64,000 nt of DNA from JBBQXK01 sp038209775 (GCA_038209775.1 JBBQXK010000006.1:67718-131717), one strand, 5' to 3'; positions 8,462 through 17,127 are shown, counted from the stretch's first letter. The notes: generated by a model not told the origin, from the sequence alone. A program made the numbers and translations.

Positions 8462-8514
8462 CGTGGCAATTTGTGACCGGATTGCGGGCCACGTTAAACA
8501 AACCGCTAAAGAGG
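8462..8514 (+). ncRNA. SAM-II riboswitch (metA type)
   Basis: The H-type pseudoknot signature of the SAM-II class is visible. P1 forms between GTGGC (8463-8467) and GCCAC (8488-8492), enclosing AATTTG..ACCGGATTGCGG. After it come the A-rich loop GTTAAACAAACC and the conserved GCTAAA-GAGG segment (8505-8514), whose 3' part pairs back with the ACCGG-type loop. SAM-II aptamers sense S-adenosylmethionine and are found mainly in alphaproteobacteria in front of metA, metZ or metX. A terminator follows at 8528 and metZ at 8583, so high SAM should switch off metZ. Confidence 0.9.
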
Positions 8515-8527
8515 TGACGGGCGATTG

Positions 8528-8563
8528 GCCCCGGAACCCCTTGGTTTTCCGGGGCTTTTTCTT
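8528..8563 (+). terminator. Intrinsic terminator / expression platform of the SAM-II riboswitch
   Basis: GCCCCGGAA (8528-8536) pairs with TTCCGGGGC (8547-8555) around a ten-base loop and runs into CTTTTTCTTT. It lies between the aptamer and the metZ start, so its formation would stop transcription before the gene. Confidence 0.85.
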
Positions 8564-8582
8564 TGGCCAGGGGGCCTGCACG

Positions 8583-9755
8583 ATGACCGACTGGAAGACC
8601 CGCACCAAACTGGTCCACGAGGGCAGCCGACGCAGCCAGTATGGCGAGATGGCCGAGGCGATCTTTCTGACACAAGGGTTTGTGTACGACACCGCCGAGG
8701 CTGCCGAGGCGCGGTTCGTCAAGGCGGGGGATGATGAGTTCATTTATGCCCGCTACGGCAACCCGACGGTGCGGATGTTCGAGGAGCGGATTGCGGCGAT
8801 CGAGGGCACCGAGGATGCGTTTGCGACGGCCAGCGGCATGGCGGCGGTCAGTGGGGCGCTGACGTCGATGCTGCGGGCCGGGGACCATGTGGTTTCGGCA
8901 AAAGCGCTATTCGGATCATGCCTTTACGTTCTGGAAGAGGTGCTGACGCGGTATGGCGTCCGGGTGACGTTTGTCGATGGCACTGATCTGGCACAATGGG
9001 AAAAGGCTGTGGTTCCGGGCACAAAGGCGGTGTTCTTTGAGTCAATGGCGAACCCCACGCTGGAACTGGTTGATATCACGGCAGTATCCGCGATTGCGCA
9101 CCGGGTGGGGGCGATTGTGATCTGCGACAACGTGTTTGCCACGCCGATCTTCTCCAGGGCGGTGGCGCAGGGTGCCGATGTGGTCGTCTATTCCACCACC
9201 AAGCACATCGATGGGCAGGGGCGGGCGCTGGGGGGCGTGGTTTGTGGCACCAAGGATTGGGTGCGCAAGGTGCTTGAACCCTACATGAAGCATACCGGCG
9301 GGTCGATGAGCCCGTTCAACGCCTGGATCATGCTGAACGGGATGGCGACGCTGGACCTGCGGTGTCGGGCGATGGCGGAGGGGGCGTTGACGGTCGCCAA
9401 GTGGCTGGATTCGCAGGAAAATCTGACGAAAGTCATTTATCCGGGGCTGGCGGGGCATCCGCAGCATGCGCTGGCGATGGCGCAGATGGGGTCGGGGGGG
9501 ACGCTGGTCACGTTTGACGCAGGGTCAAAGGAGGCCGCATTCGGGATGCTCAACGCGTTGGAAATCATCAAGATTTCCAACAACTTGGGCGATGCGAAAT
9601 CCATTGCGACCCATCCGGCGACGACCACCCACCAACGCCTGCCGCAGGCGCAGAAGGATGCGCTGGGCATCACGCCGGGGCTGATCCGGTTGTCGGTGGG
9701 GCTGGAAGACCCGGACGATCTGATTGCCGATCTGGCGCAGGCGATGGGGCTGTAA
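8583..9755 (+). CDS. metZ: O-succinylhomoserine sulfhydrylase
   Basis: PLP-dependent cytosolic enzyme that makes homocysteine directly from O-succinylhomoserine and sulfide in methionine synthesis. The 390 residues match the Cys/Met-metabolism fold: RYGNPT (58-63), the cofactor-ring region ATASGMAAVSGAL (81-93) and the PLP lysine in YSTTKHIDGQGR (Lys207). The C-terminal half has the LGDAKSIATHPATTTHQR motif. Distinguishing MetZ from other family members rests on the SAM-II leader and the overall likeness to alphaproteobacterial MetZ. The ATG at 8583 lies after the terminator; the longer open frame (from 8457) runs through the riboswitch and is not translated. Confidence 0.94.
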   Translation: MTDWKTRTKLVHEGSRRSQYGEMAEAIFLTQGFVYDTAEAAEARFVKAGDDEFIYARYGNPTVRMFEERIAAIEGTEDAFATASGMAAVSGALTSMLRAGDHVVSAKALFGSCLYVLEEVLTRYGVRVTFVDGTDLAQWEKAVVPGTKAVFFESMANPTLELVDITAVSAIAHRVGAIVICDNVFATPIFSRAVAQGADVVVYSTTKHIDGQGRALGGVVCGTKDWVRKVLEPYMKHTGGSMSPFNAWIMLNGMATLDLRCRAMAEGALTVAKWLDSQENLTKVIYPGLAGHPQHALAMAQMGSGGTLVTFDAGSKEAAFGMLNALEIIKISNNLGDAKSIATHPATTTHQRLPQAQKDALGITPGLIRLSVGLEDPDDLIADLAQAMGL

Positions 9756-9771
9756 ACCCGCAAAACGGGGA

Positions 9772-9799
9772 TGTGCATTCGATGCACAGTCCATGCACA
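9772..9799. repeat. TGTGCAT/ATGCACA inverted repeats in the metZ-folE2 spacer
   Basis: TGTGCAT-TCG-ATGCACA (9772-9788) is a perfect 7-base inverted repeat; another ATGCACA follows at 9793-9799 and TGCATGC at about 9807. The region lies 17 bases after the metZ stop and about 200 bases before folE2. It could be an operator for folE2 or an RNA hairpin; no T-run follows it. The rest of the spacer (9800-9994) shows nothing I recognise apart from a ribosome binding site (GGAAGGA) for folE2. Confidence 0.5.
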
Positions 9800-9994
9800 A
9801 CCCGTCTGCATGCCGACGCTGCACCGGCAGGGGGGAAAAACGGGGCGTTGCCGACCGGCAGGCACGTCCCACCTTGCAATGGGCCGGCCTGATTGCCACC
9901 TGAGAGTGATCCGGGGCGCCGTGCCCCGCGTAGAACCTTTAGACATTGACGGCCCCCCGAGACGAGGGCGGCCCGAACCGGAAGGATACCCGCC

Positions 9995-11086
9995 ATGAAC
10001 GTCCATACCCCCGAGATCGACCGTCTGCCCACGCGCGCCGAGGCTGAGGCGGCGCTGGCGCTGTTGCGGCAATGGGCGGGCAAATCGTCGGATGACGAGA
10101 TTGCCGATCTGTCGCCGGCGGCGCTGGTGCTGGTGGGGATACCGGCCTATCCCGAACTTGGGCGCACCTATCCGGTCGAGTTTCGGGCCGATGACGCCTA
10201 CAAGGCGGGCTTGCCCGATCTGCAGAACGGGCCTGCGAGCCTGATCGTGGGGGCGCATGTGCCGATCCAGCATGTCGGCATCGCGAACTTCCGGCTGCCG
10301 GTGAAATACCGCACCCGCGATGCGGGCGACATGGTGCTGGAGACCAGCGTGACGGGCACCGTCAGTCTGGAGGCCGAAAAGAAGGGCATCAACATGAGCC
10401 GCATCATGCGGTCGTTTTATGCCCATGCGGGGGAGGTGTTCAGCTTTGAATTGATCGAGCGCGTGCTGGACGACTACAAGAACGACCTTGGATCGTACGA
10501 CGCGCGGATCATGATGCGGCTGTCGTTTCCGATGCAGGTGAGCAGTCTGCGGTCGGGGCTGGTGGGGTGGCAGTATTACGATATCGCGTTGGAACTGGTG
10601 GAACAGGCGGGGGTGCGCAAGAAGATCCTGCATCTGGATTTCGTCTATTCCAGCACCTGCCCCTGTTCGCTGGAACTGTCGGAACATGCGCGCCGGACGC
10701 GCGGGCAACTGGCGACGCCGCACAGCCAGCGGTCGGTGGCGCGGATCAGTGTCGAGGTGGTGCCGGGGCGGACGCTGTGGTTCGAGGATCTGGTGGAACT
10801 GGCGCGCAAGGGCGTGCCGACCGAGACGCAGGTGATGGTGAAACGTGAGGATGAACAGGCGTTTGCGGAACTGAACGCGGCCAACCCGATCTTTGTCGAG
10901 GATGCGGCGCGGGCGTTTTGTGCGGTGCTGGCGGGGGACGCGCGGATTGGCGATTTCCGGGTGCTGGCCAGCCATCAGGAAAGCCTGCACAGCCATGACG
11001 CGGTGAGCCTGTTGACCAAAGGCAAGACGTTTGCCGCCGACAGTCTGGACCCGCGTCTGTTCCAGAGCCTGATCCACGCGGGGTGA
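9995..11086 (+). CDS. folE2: GTP cyclohydrolase FolE2 (type IB)
   Basis: First enzyme of folate (and preQ) synthesis: converts GTP to 7,8-dihydroneopterin triphosphate. The 363 residues match the FolE2 tunnel-fold family; the hallmark cysteine is in SSTCPCSLELSEHAR (about residues 219-233) and the HAGEVFSFELIERV stretch is typical. FolE2 differs from the zinc-dependent FolE by using other metals and is often found in genomes exposed to zinc shortage. The start ATG at 9995 has GGAAGGA upstream. It stands alone between metZ and trkH. Other folate genes (folB, folP) are 13 kb away. Confidence 0.95.
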   Translation: MNVHTPEIDRLPTRAEAEAALALLRQWAGKSSDDEIADLSPAALVLVGIPAYPELGRTYPVEFRADDAYKAGLPDLQNGPASLIVGAHVPIQHVGIANFRLPVKYRTRDAGDMVLETSVTGTVSLEAEKKGINMSRIMRSFYAHAGEVFSFELIERVLDDYKNDLGSYDARIMMRLSFPMQVSSLRSGLVGWQYYDIALELVEQAGVRKKILHLDFVYSSTCPCSLELSEHARRTRGQLATPHSQRSVARISVEVVPGRTLWFEDLVELARKGVPTETQVMVKREDEQAFAELNAANPIFVEDAARAFCAVLAGDARIGDFRVLASHQESLHSHDAVSLLTKGKTFAADSLDPRLFQSLIHAG

Positions 11087-11168
11087 CGCCTGCCCGATCC
11101 TTGGGCGGGTGTCCGGGATTGCCGAACCCTGATCCCACGGCTTCGGCCGGCGGGGATTGACAGTGCCA

Positions 11169-11192
11169 GCGGGCAGGCCCAAGCCTGCCCGC
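11169..11192 (+). promoter_or_regulatory. Strong hairpin immediately before the trkH start
   Basis: GCGGGCAGGC (11169-11178) and GCCTGCCCGC (11183-11192) form a perfect ten-base stem closed by CCAA, ending three bases before the ATG at 11196. No T-run follows, so it is not a normal terminator. It would cover the place where a ribosome binding site should be. Confidence 0.6.
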
Positions 11193-11195
11193 ACC

Positions 11196-12647
11196 ATGGC
11201 CATCGATCTGCGTCCCGTGTTCCACATCATCGGCCTGATGCTGTTGGCGTTCGGGGCGGTGATGATATTTCCGGCAGCACTTGATCTGGCCGGGGGTTTG
11301 CCCGACTGGCGCGCGTTTGTGACTGCGGGCGTGGCCTCGATGTTTGTGGGCGGTGCGATGGCGGCGGCGACGGCGGATGCGCCGCTGCGGTCGCTGGACG
11401 GGCGGCAGGCATTTGTGCTGACGGTGGGGATCTGGGTATCGCTGTCGGGGTTCGGGGCGCTGCCGTTCATGCTGGGGCCGCCGGAGTTGTCGTTCACCGA
11501 TGCGGTGTTCGAGGCGGTGTCGGGCATCACCACCACGGGATCGACGGTGATCGTGGGGCTTGATGCGCTGCCGCCGGGGATCAACCTGTGGCGGGGCATG
11601 CTCAACTGGATCGGCGGCTTGGGGATTGCGTTCGTGGCGATGATCTTTCTGCCGGTGATGCGGGTGGGGGGGATGCAGTTTTTCAAGACCGAGGGTTTTG
11701 ACACGATGGGCAAGGTGCTGCCGCGCGCCGCAGACATCGCGCGGGCTCTGGTCAATGTCTATGCCGGGCTGACGTTTGCCTGCATCGGGGTTTATGCAGC
11801 ACTGGGGATGGAGCCGCTGGATGCGGTGGTGAATGGTGCGGCGACGATTGCGACGGGGGGGTTTTCGCCGTCGGACGCGAGTTTCGGCAAGTATCCGGGG
11901 GCGGCGGAATATGCGGGGGCGCTGTTCATGCTGTTGGGGAGCCTGCCCTATATCCGCTATGTGCAGATGGTGACGGGCAGCCCCGGTGCGCTGTGGCGCG
12001 ATCTGCAGGTGCGGGGGATCGTCAAGGTGCTGGTGGTGGCGCTGGCGGTGATCGTGGTGTGGCGGCTGGCAACGTCGGATCAGGCCGTGGAGCCGGTGTT
12101 CCGTGAGGCGTTGTTCAACCTGTCATCGGTGCTGACGGGAACCGGGTTCTTTTCGGGGTCATTCGGCGGCTGGGGGCCGTTTGCGATGATCGTGGCGATG
12201 GTGCTGGGGATGATCGGCGGCTGTTCGGGGTCAAGTTCCGGCGCGCTGAGCATCTTTCGCGTGCAGGTGATGATGCGGGCCATCGGCATGGGAGTGCAGC
12301 GGATTGCCGAGCCAAGCCGGGTGACGATGCTGCGTTATGACGGGCGGCCGGTGTCACAGGACACGGTGGCGGGGGTCATGACGTTCGTGAACGGCTATAT
12401 CGTGACGCTGGGGGTTCTGAGCGTGGCGCTGACGCTTACGGGAATCGATGCGACGTCGGCGATCTTTGCGATCTGGACGTCGATGGGCAACATCGGCTAC
12501 GGCTATGGGCCGCTGGTGGCGGCGACGGGGACGTTCCGCGATTTCAATGATACGGCGATCTGGATCATGACGCTGGCGATGCTGATGGGGCGGCTTGGGT
12601 TGCTGGCGATCTTTGTGCTGGCGCTGCCGCGGTTCTGGGTGGCTTGA
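11196..12647 (+). CDS. trkH: TrkH family potassium uptake protein (first of two)
   Basis: Inner-membrane subunit of a K+ uptake system, 483 residues with four pore-forming M1-P-M2 repeats. P-loop segments with the expected glycines are visible: VSGITTTGSTV, IATGGFSP, VLTGTGFFSG and SMGNIGYG. It normally needs cytoplasmic TrkA to gate it, and no trkA is in the window. The ATG at 11196 gives the conserved start MAIDLRPVFHIIGLM; a TTG at 11157 in the same frame lies upstream of the hairpin and is a possible alternative. A second trkH of the same type follows after 33 bases, so this is a tandem duplication. Confidence 0.92.
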   Translation: MAIDLRPVFHIIGLMLLAFGAVMIFPAALDLAGGLPDWRAFVTAGVASMFVGGAMAAATADAPLRSLDGRQAFVLTVGIWVSLSGFGALPFMLGPPELSFTDAVFEAVSGITTTGSTVIVGLDALPPGINLWRGMLNWIGGLGIAFVAMIFLPVMRVGGMQFFKTEGFDTMGKVLPRAADIARALVNVYAGLTFACIGVYAALGMEPLDAVVNGAATIATGGFSPSDASFGKYPGAAEYAGALFMLLGSLPYIRYVQMVTGSPGALWRDLQVRGIVKVLVVALAVIVVWRLATSDQAVEPVFREALFNLSSVLTGTGFFSGSFGGWGPFAMIVAMVLGMIGGCSGSSSGALSIFRVQVMMRAIGMGVQRIAEPSRVTMLRYDGRPVSQDTVAGVMTFVNGYIVTLGVLSVALTLTGIDATSAIFAIWTSMGNIGYGYGPLVAATGTFRDFNDTAIWIMTLAMLMGRLGLLAIFVLALPRFWVA

Positions 12648-12680
12648 CAGGGGCGGGGTGATCCGACGACCTTGCGCCCC

Positions 12681-14129
12681 ATGCTGGACTTGCGCCCTGT
12701 CGGATACATCATCGGCCTTCTGGTGGCGACACTGGGTGTGCTGATGGTATTCCCGCTGATCCTTGATGTGGCGGCGGGGGATGGGAACTGGCGGGCGTTC
12801 TTCATCTCGGGGTTGATCAGTCTGGGGGCGGGGGGGCTGGTGGCGCTGTCTTGTGCCAGTGGCGCGGGGCGGGGGCTGACGCTGCAGCAGTCGTTCATCC
12901 TGACGACGGGGGTCTGGGTGGCGATGCCGGCCTTTGGCGCGCTGCCGTTTGTCATTGGTGAGCCCGGCGCGCCCTATCTTGATGCGCTGTTCGAGGCGGT
13001 GTCGGGGATGACGACCACCGGCACCACGGCGTTTCCGTCGCTGGACACGCTGCCGCCCGGGGCCAACATGTGGCGCGCGATGCTGCAATGGCTGGGGGGG
13101 CTGGGCATCGTCATCGTGGCGATGATCTTTCTGCCGGTGATGAAGGTCGGCGGCATGCAGTTCTTCAAGTCCGAGGGGTTCGACACGCTGGGCAAGATCC
13201 TGCCGCGTGCGCTGGATATCTCGGCGGCGCTGATCCAGATCTACATCGTGATGACGCTGGCCTGTGCGCTGACCTATGCGATGCTGGGGATGGGCGGGTT
13301 TGATGCGGTGTTCCATGCGATGTCGACGGTGTCGACAGGCGGATTTTCCAGTTATGACCGCAGCTTCGGGGCATTCGCGGGGATTCAGGAATATGCCGCG
13401 TCGGTGTTCATGATCCTGGCATCGTTGCCGTTCATCCGGTTCGTGCAGGTGGCGCAGGGCGATCTGGGGCCGATGTTCCGGGATGTGCAGGTGCGGGCCT
13501 ATCTGCGCTGGAACGCCTATGCGATTGCGGCGGTGGTCGCGTACGAGGTGACGGTGCGCGGGGCCGAGTTCTGGCCGATGCTGCGCGAGGCCACGTTCAA
13601 CGTGATCTCGACGTTTTCGGGCACCGGGTTTGCCAGTGTGGACCTGACGGCATGGGGGCCGTTTCCGTTTGCCATCCTGATCATCGTCGGGCTGATCGGG
13701 GGCTGCACGTCATCGACCGGGTGTTCGATCAAGGTGTTCCGCTATCTGATCCTGTTCGAGGCGATCAAGGTGCAGGTGCGGCGGTTGCAAAGCCCGTCGT
13801 CGGTGTTGTTCGTACGCTATCAGGGGCGGCGGGTGGATGAGGAGGTGATCACCTCGGTCTGCGTGTTCTTCACGCTGTTCATCCTGACGTTCGGGCTGTT
13901 GTCGGTGGGGCTGTCGCTGACCGGGCTGGGGTTCCGCACGGCGGTGACGGCGGCGTGGACGGCGGTGGCGAATGTGGGGCCGGTGTTCGGCTCTGAAGTG
14001 GGGCCGACCGGGGCCATCGACGGGTTTCCGACATCGGCCAAATGGATGATGATCGGGGGCATGCTGGTGGGGCGGCTGGAGTTGCTGTCGGTCTATGTGC
14101 TGTTGCTGGCGCGGTTCTGGCGCACCTGA
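12681..14129 (+). CDS. trkH: TrkH family potassium uptake protein (second of two)
   Basis: Paralogue of the preceding gene, 482 residues, with the same start (LDLRPVGYIIGLLVATLG) and the same four pore loops: VSGMTTTGTTA, VSTGGFSS, TFSGTGFAS and AVANVGPVFG. The last filter differs from the first copy (NVGPVFG against NIGYGYG), which may alter selectivity or gating. The ATG at 12681 is taken; a TTG three codons upstream is also in frame. It is probably co-transcribed with the first copy. Two adjacent TrkH copies also occur in some other marine bacteria with one shared TrkA; that TrkA must be elsewhere. Confidence 0.92.
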   Translation: MLDLRPVGYIIGLLVATLGVLMVFPLILDVAAGDGNWRAFFISGLISLGAGGLVALSCASGAGRGLTLQQSFILTTGVWVAMPAFGALPFVIGEPGAPYLDALFEAVSGMTTTGTTAFPSLDTLPPGANMWRAMLQWLGGLGIVIVAMIFLPVMKVGGMQFFKSEGFDTLGKILPRALDISAALIQIYIVMTLACALTYAMLGMGGFDAVFHAMSTVSTGGFSSYDRSFGAFAGIQEYAASVFMILASLPFIRFVQVAQGDLGPMFRDVQVRAYLRWNAYAIAAVVAYEVTVRGAEFWPMLREATFNVISTFSGTGFASVDLTAWGPFPFAILIIVGLIGGCTSSTGCSIKVFRYLILFEAIKVQVRRLQSPSSVLFVRYQGRRVDEEVITSVCVFFTLFILTFGLLSVGLSLTGLGFRTAVTAAWTAVANVGPVFGSEVGPTGAIDGFPTSAKWMMIGGMLVGRLELLSVYVLLLARFWRT

Positions 14130-14148
14130 CCCGGGGCCCGGCGCGCGG

Positions 14149-15990
14149 TCACGGCCAGCAGGACACCAGCACCGTCATCTGCGTGGCGCGCCTTGTAAGG
14201 TCGGCAGGGGCCAGTGCGCCGTCGCGCACCGCCGGCGGCAGGGTCAGGCCCGCCGTGACCAGTCGTGCCGCGATGGCAGAACTGCCTGCGGCAAAGGACA
14301 CGCCTTCGGGCAACTGCCGGGTGCCGCCGGTTTCGCGCGGCAGAAGCATCCCCAGAACCGCGCCCGAGGCATCCAGAACCGGCCCGCCCGCATCGCCCGG
14401 CAGGACATCCAGCGACAGACGCCGCAGGTCAGCCTCGCCGTTCAGGCCGCTGTCGGCCTCAACCGTGCCGAAGGTCAGGGCGGGGGCGGGCAGGGCGTCT
14501 TCGTAGGAATAGCCCGCCACTGCAATTTCCGACCCAAGCCGGGGCGCACTGGCCTCAAGCCCCGCGACGGCGGCGGGGGCGAGGGGTTTGGCGGGGGTCA
14601 GAAGGGCAAGGCCAAGGGCTGCATCGGTCAGGGTCACGGTCGCTTCGGTATCGCGGTCAAGGGTGATGCGGGCACAGCCCGTCACCGCCTCGGGCACGGT
14701 GATGACCGCGCCCGCCGTGGTGACATAGAACCCGGTGCGGGACCGTTCCGGGCGGCGCACCTCCATCCCCGCCAGCATGCCCGCGCGTGCGCTGTCGTCC
14801 AGTGGCACGAGGCCGGGGTCAAGGGCACGGGTGCCCACGGGTTTGAAGCTGGCCTTCATGGTTTGCAGGACCGTGTCGGCGGTGGCCGCTGCCTGCGGCT
14901 CCCAAGTCAGCATCCAGCCTTTGATAAGGCCCTGTGACAGGCCCGCCTCGGCATGGGTGGCGATGCGGGCATCGGCGGCGTCGATGGTGAAAGACCGGTC
15001 ACCGCGTTCGCGGGGGCCGGTCAGGGGGACGATGTCCAGCGTCTGGAGGATGTCGTAAAGGCCGTACAGCGATGCCTCATCCCCCGGCTGCGAGATCAGG
15101 GTCAGGCGGATGCCGCTGTTATCTTTGGCGCGGTACTGCACGAACGGCGGGTCGTAGCGGTCAAACTCCACAAGGGCCGAGGGCAGGGCAAATTCGATGC
15201 CCGATTCAGGCTCGGTCGTGGCGACAAGGCCAAGTTCCGCCTCGATCCGGGCGCGTTCGCCCAACAGGGTGGCGCGTTGTTTGGTGGTAAGGACGCCGGT
15301 TTCGGTGACGCCCTGTGCGACCTGCCATGCGGCGATGGACGCGCGGGTGCCGGGGCCGAAGGCGCCGTCGATGGCGTTGGTGTAGAAGCCGAACCATTGC
15401 AGGGCGGACTGGATCGCCTCGCGTTCATCACGCGACAGGGCGGCCTCGGCGCGGCGGGCTTCGGCCACGGTTTCCTCGGGTTCGGGTGCGGGTGCGGGGG
15501 GGGCGGGGATCGGTTCGGGGGTGATGACGGCGGTTTCGGGGGTGGTGTCGGGGGTGGCATCCGGGGTCGCATCGGGCAGGGTGGTCACGTCAACGGGTGC
15601 CGGCGGGGCCACGCCCACCAGCGGGGCATCGGCGGGGTTCACGCCCACCGGCCAGAAAGGGGCGCGGAACAGGGTGCCTTCGGTCACGAAGCTGTCCGCG
15701 GGCACCAGATTGTTGACCCGCAGGTCCGACAGCCGCAGGGCCGCACTTTCGGGGGCATAGGGGCCAAGGGCGATGGCGTACCAGCCCGAGGCCATGCGGA
15801 ACCCGGCCACATCGGGAAACGCCCCGGCATAGGCACGCGCCCGTTCCTCGGCCCCGGCAAGGGTTGGCTGCGCCTCGATCTGCACCCATGCGCGGGGGCC
15901 GGTCTGCGCCTGCGCGATGCCCCCCAGACCCGGGGCCAATACCAGCGCCATCACAAGGCCCAACAGCCGCACCGCAACACCGATATCCAA
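14149..15990 (-). CDS. Secreted SPOR / peptidoglycan-binding / trypsin-fold protein without catalytic triad
   Basis: A 613-residue exported protein. In order: signal peptide (about 1-28, ending GGIAQAQ), a SPOR-like region (30-100, AWVQIEAQPTLAGAEERARAY), a proline-rich linker (about 120-170), a PG_binding_1 domain (about 180-235, IQSALQWFGFYTNAIDGAFG), a middle domain of unknown type and a C-terminal chymotrypsin fold (about 430-600). In active members the triad sits in TNAHVV, DLALL and GDSGGP; here these read ITVPEAV, LGLALL and GDAGGPV (Ala534), so all three catalytic residues are gone. It should bind septal or mature peptidoglycan as a scaffold or sensor. A TTG start at 15990 preceded by AGGGG is used; GTG at 15972 is an alternative. 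It converges on trkH. Confidence 0.8.
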   Translation of the reverse strand: MDIGVAVRLLGLVMALVLAPGLGGIAQAQTGPRAWVQIEAQPTLAGAEERARAYAGAFPDVAGFRMASGWYAIALGPYAPESAALRLSDLRVNNLVPADSFVTEGTLFRAPFWPVGVNPADAPLVGVAPPAPVDVTTLPDATPDATPDTTPETAVITPEPIPAPPAPAPEPEETVAEARRAEAALSRDEREAIQSALQWFGFYTNAIDGAFGPGTRASIAAWQVAQGVTETGVLTTKQRATLLGERARIEAELGLVATTEPESGIEFALPSALVEFDRYDPPFVQYRAKDNSGIRLTLISQPGDEASLYGLYDILQTLDIVPLTGPRERGDRSFTIDAADARIATHAEAGLSQGLIKGWMLTWEPQAAATADTVLQTMKASFKPVGTRALDPGLVPLDDSARAGMLAGMEVRRPERSRTGFYVTTAGAVITVPEAVTGCARITLDRDTEATVTLTDAALGLALLTPAKPLAPAAVAGLEASAPRLGSEIAVAGYSYEDALPAPALTFGTVEADSGLNGEADLRRLSLDVLPGDAGGPVLDASGAVLGMLLPRETGGTRQLPEGVSFAAGSSAIAARLVTAGLTLPPAVRDGALAPADLTRRATQMTVLVSCWP

Positions 15991-16142
15991 CGTCAGACCC
16001 CTGCAACAAATCCGTTACCCCGCCAGACCATAATTTGTAACGCTTGGCCAGAGCATCGGGCGGTCAGGAATGTCGCCCGCGCGGTAATTTTTCGTGTGTT
16101 CCCGCTGAGGTTGTCGCGGTTGACGCGGGCCCCCCGCGCGGA

Positions 16143-16171
16143 TTGACCCCCTGCAGCGATCTGCCTATGGA
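16143..16171 (+). promoter_or_regulatory. Promoter of the glyQ operon
   Basis: TTGACC (16143-16148) and TATGGA (16166-16171) are 17 bases apart, 33 bases before the glyQ start. Good sigma-70 type match. Confidence 0.55.
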
Positions 16172-16203
16172 AGGGGCGTCAATCGCCACGGGGAAGCCTG
16201 CCG

Positions 16204-17127
16204 ATGAACGATGCCGTGGCCAGACCCACCAGCTTTCAGGACATCATCCTGGCGCTGATGACCTATTGGGCATCGCGGGGCTGTGCCGTGCTGCAACCCT
16301 ATGACATGGAGGTGGGGGCGGGCACGTTCCATCCGGCGACCACGCTGCGCGCCTTGGGGTCGCGGCCCTGGGCCGCCGCCTATGTGCAGCCTTCACGGCG
16401 GCCGACCGACGGGCGCTATGGCGAGAACCCGAACCGGTTGCAGCATTACTATCAGTATCAGGTCATCATCAAACCATCACCGCCCGATCTGCAGGACCTG
16501 TATCTGGGGTCATTGCGGGCCATCGGCATCGACCCTTCGCTTCACGACATAAGGTTTGTCGAGGATGACTGGGAAAGCCCCACGCTGGGCGCCTGGGGTC
16601 TGGGGTGGGAGGTGTGGTGCGACGGGATGGAGGTGTCGCAGTTCACCTATTTCCAGCAGGTCGGCGGGCATGACTGCAAGCCTGTTTCGGGTGAATTGAC
16701 CTATGGGCTGGAGCGGCTGGCGATGTATGTGCTGGGCGTGGATCATGTGATGGACATGCCGTTCAATGATCCTGCGTCGCCTACCCCGCTGAGCTATGGC
16801 GACATCTTCCGCCAGACCGAACAGGAATACTCGCGCCACAACTTTGACGTCGCCGATACCACCCAGCTTTTGCGCCATTTCGAGGATGCCGAGGCGGAAT
16901 GCGGGCGTATTCTGGCGGCTGATCCGGTCGACAAGGCGGGCCGGGTGATCGTGATGGCGCATCCGGCCTATGACCAGTGCATCAAGGCCAGCCACTTGTT
17001 CAACCTGCTGGATGCGCGCGGCGTGATCTCGGTGACCGAGCGGCAGGCCTATATCGGGCGGGTGCGGGCCTTGGCCAAGGCCTGTGCCGATGCGTTTGTG
17101 ACCACGCCCGCCGGGGCCAGCGCATGA
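16204..17127 (+). CDS. glyQ: Glycyl-tRNA synthetase, alpha subunit
   Basis: Catalytic subunit of the bacterial alpha2-beta2 glycyl-tRNA synthetase, which charges tRNA-Gly in the cytoplasm. The 307 residues include the class II core: SFQDIILALMTYWASRGC at the N-terminus, the motif-2-like RPTDGRYGENPNRLQHYYQY (about 62-81) and YFQQVGGHDCKPVSGELTYG. Its stop overlaps the start of a small membrane-protein gene (ATGA) and glyS follows, so the three form one operon under the promoter at 16143. Confidence 0.97.
   Translation: MNDAVARPTSFQDIILALMTYWASRGCAVLQPYDMEVGAGTFHPATTLRALGSRPWAAAYVQPSRRPTDGRYGENPNRLQHYYQYQVIIKPSPPDLQDLYLGSLRAIGIDPSLHDIRFVEDDWESPTLGAWGLGWEVWCDGMEVSQFTYFQQVGGHDCKPVSGELTYGLERLAMYVLGVDHVMDMPFNDPASPTPLSYGDIFRQTEQEYSRHNFDVADTTQLLRHFEDAEAECGRILAADPVDKAGRVIVMAHPAYDQCIKASHLFNLLDARGVISVTERQAYIGRVRALAKACADAFVTTPAGASA

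Noticed and set aside
8457..8582. 43-codon extension of the metZ frame
   Set aside because: It reads through the SAM-II aptamer and the terminator, which must be untranslated.
9437..11755. Open frame of 772 codons on the minus strand
   Set aside because: It is antisense to metZ, folE2 and trkH, all of which are well supported, and has shadow-like composition.
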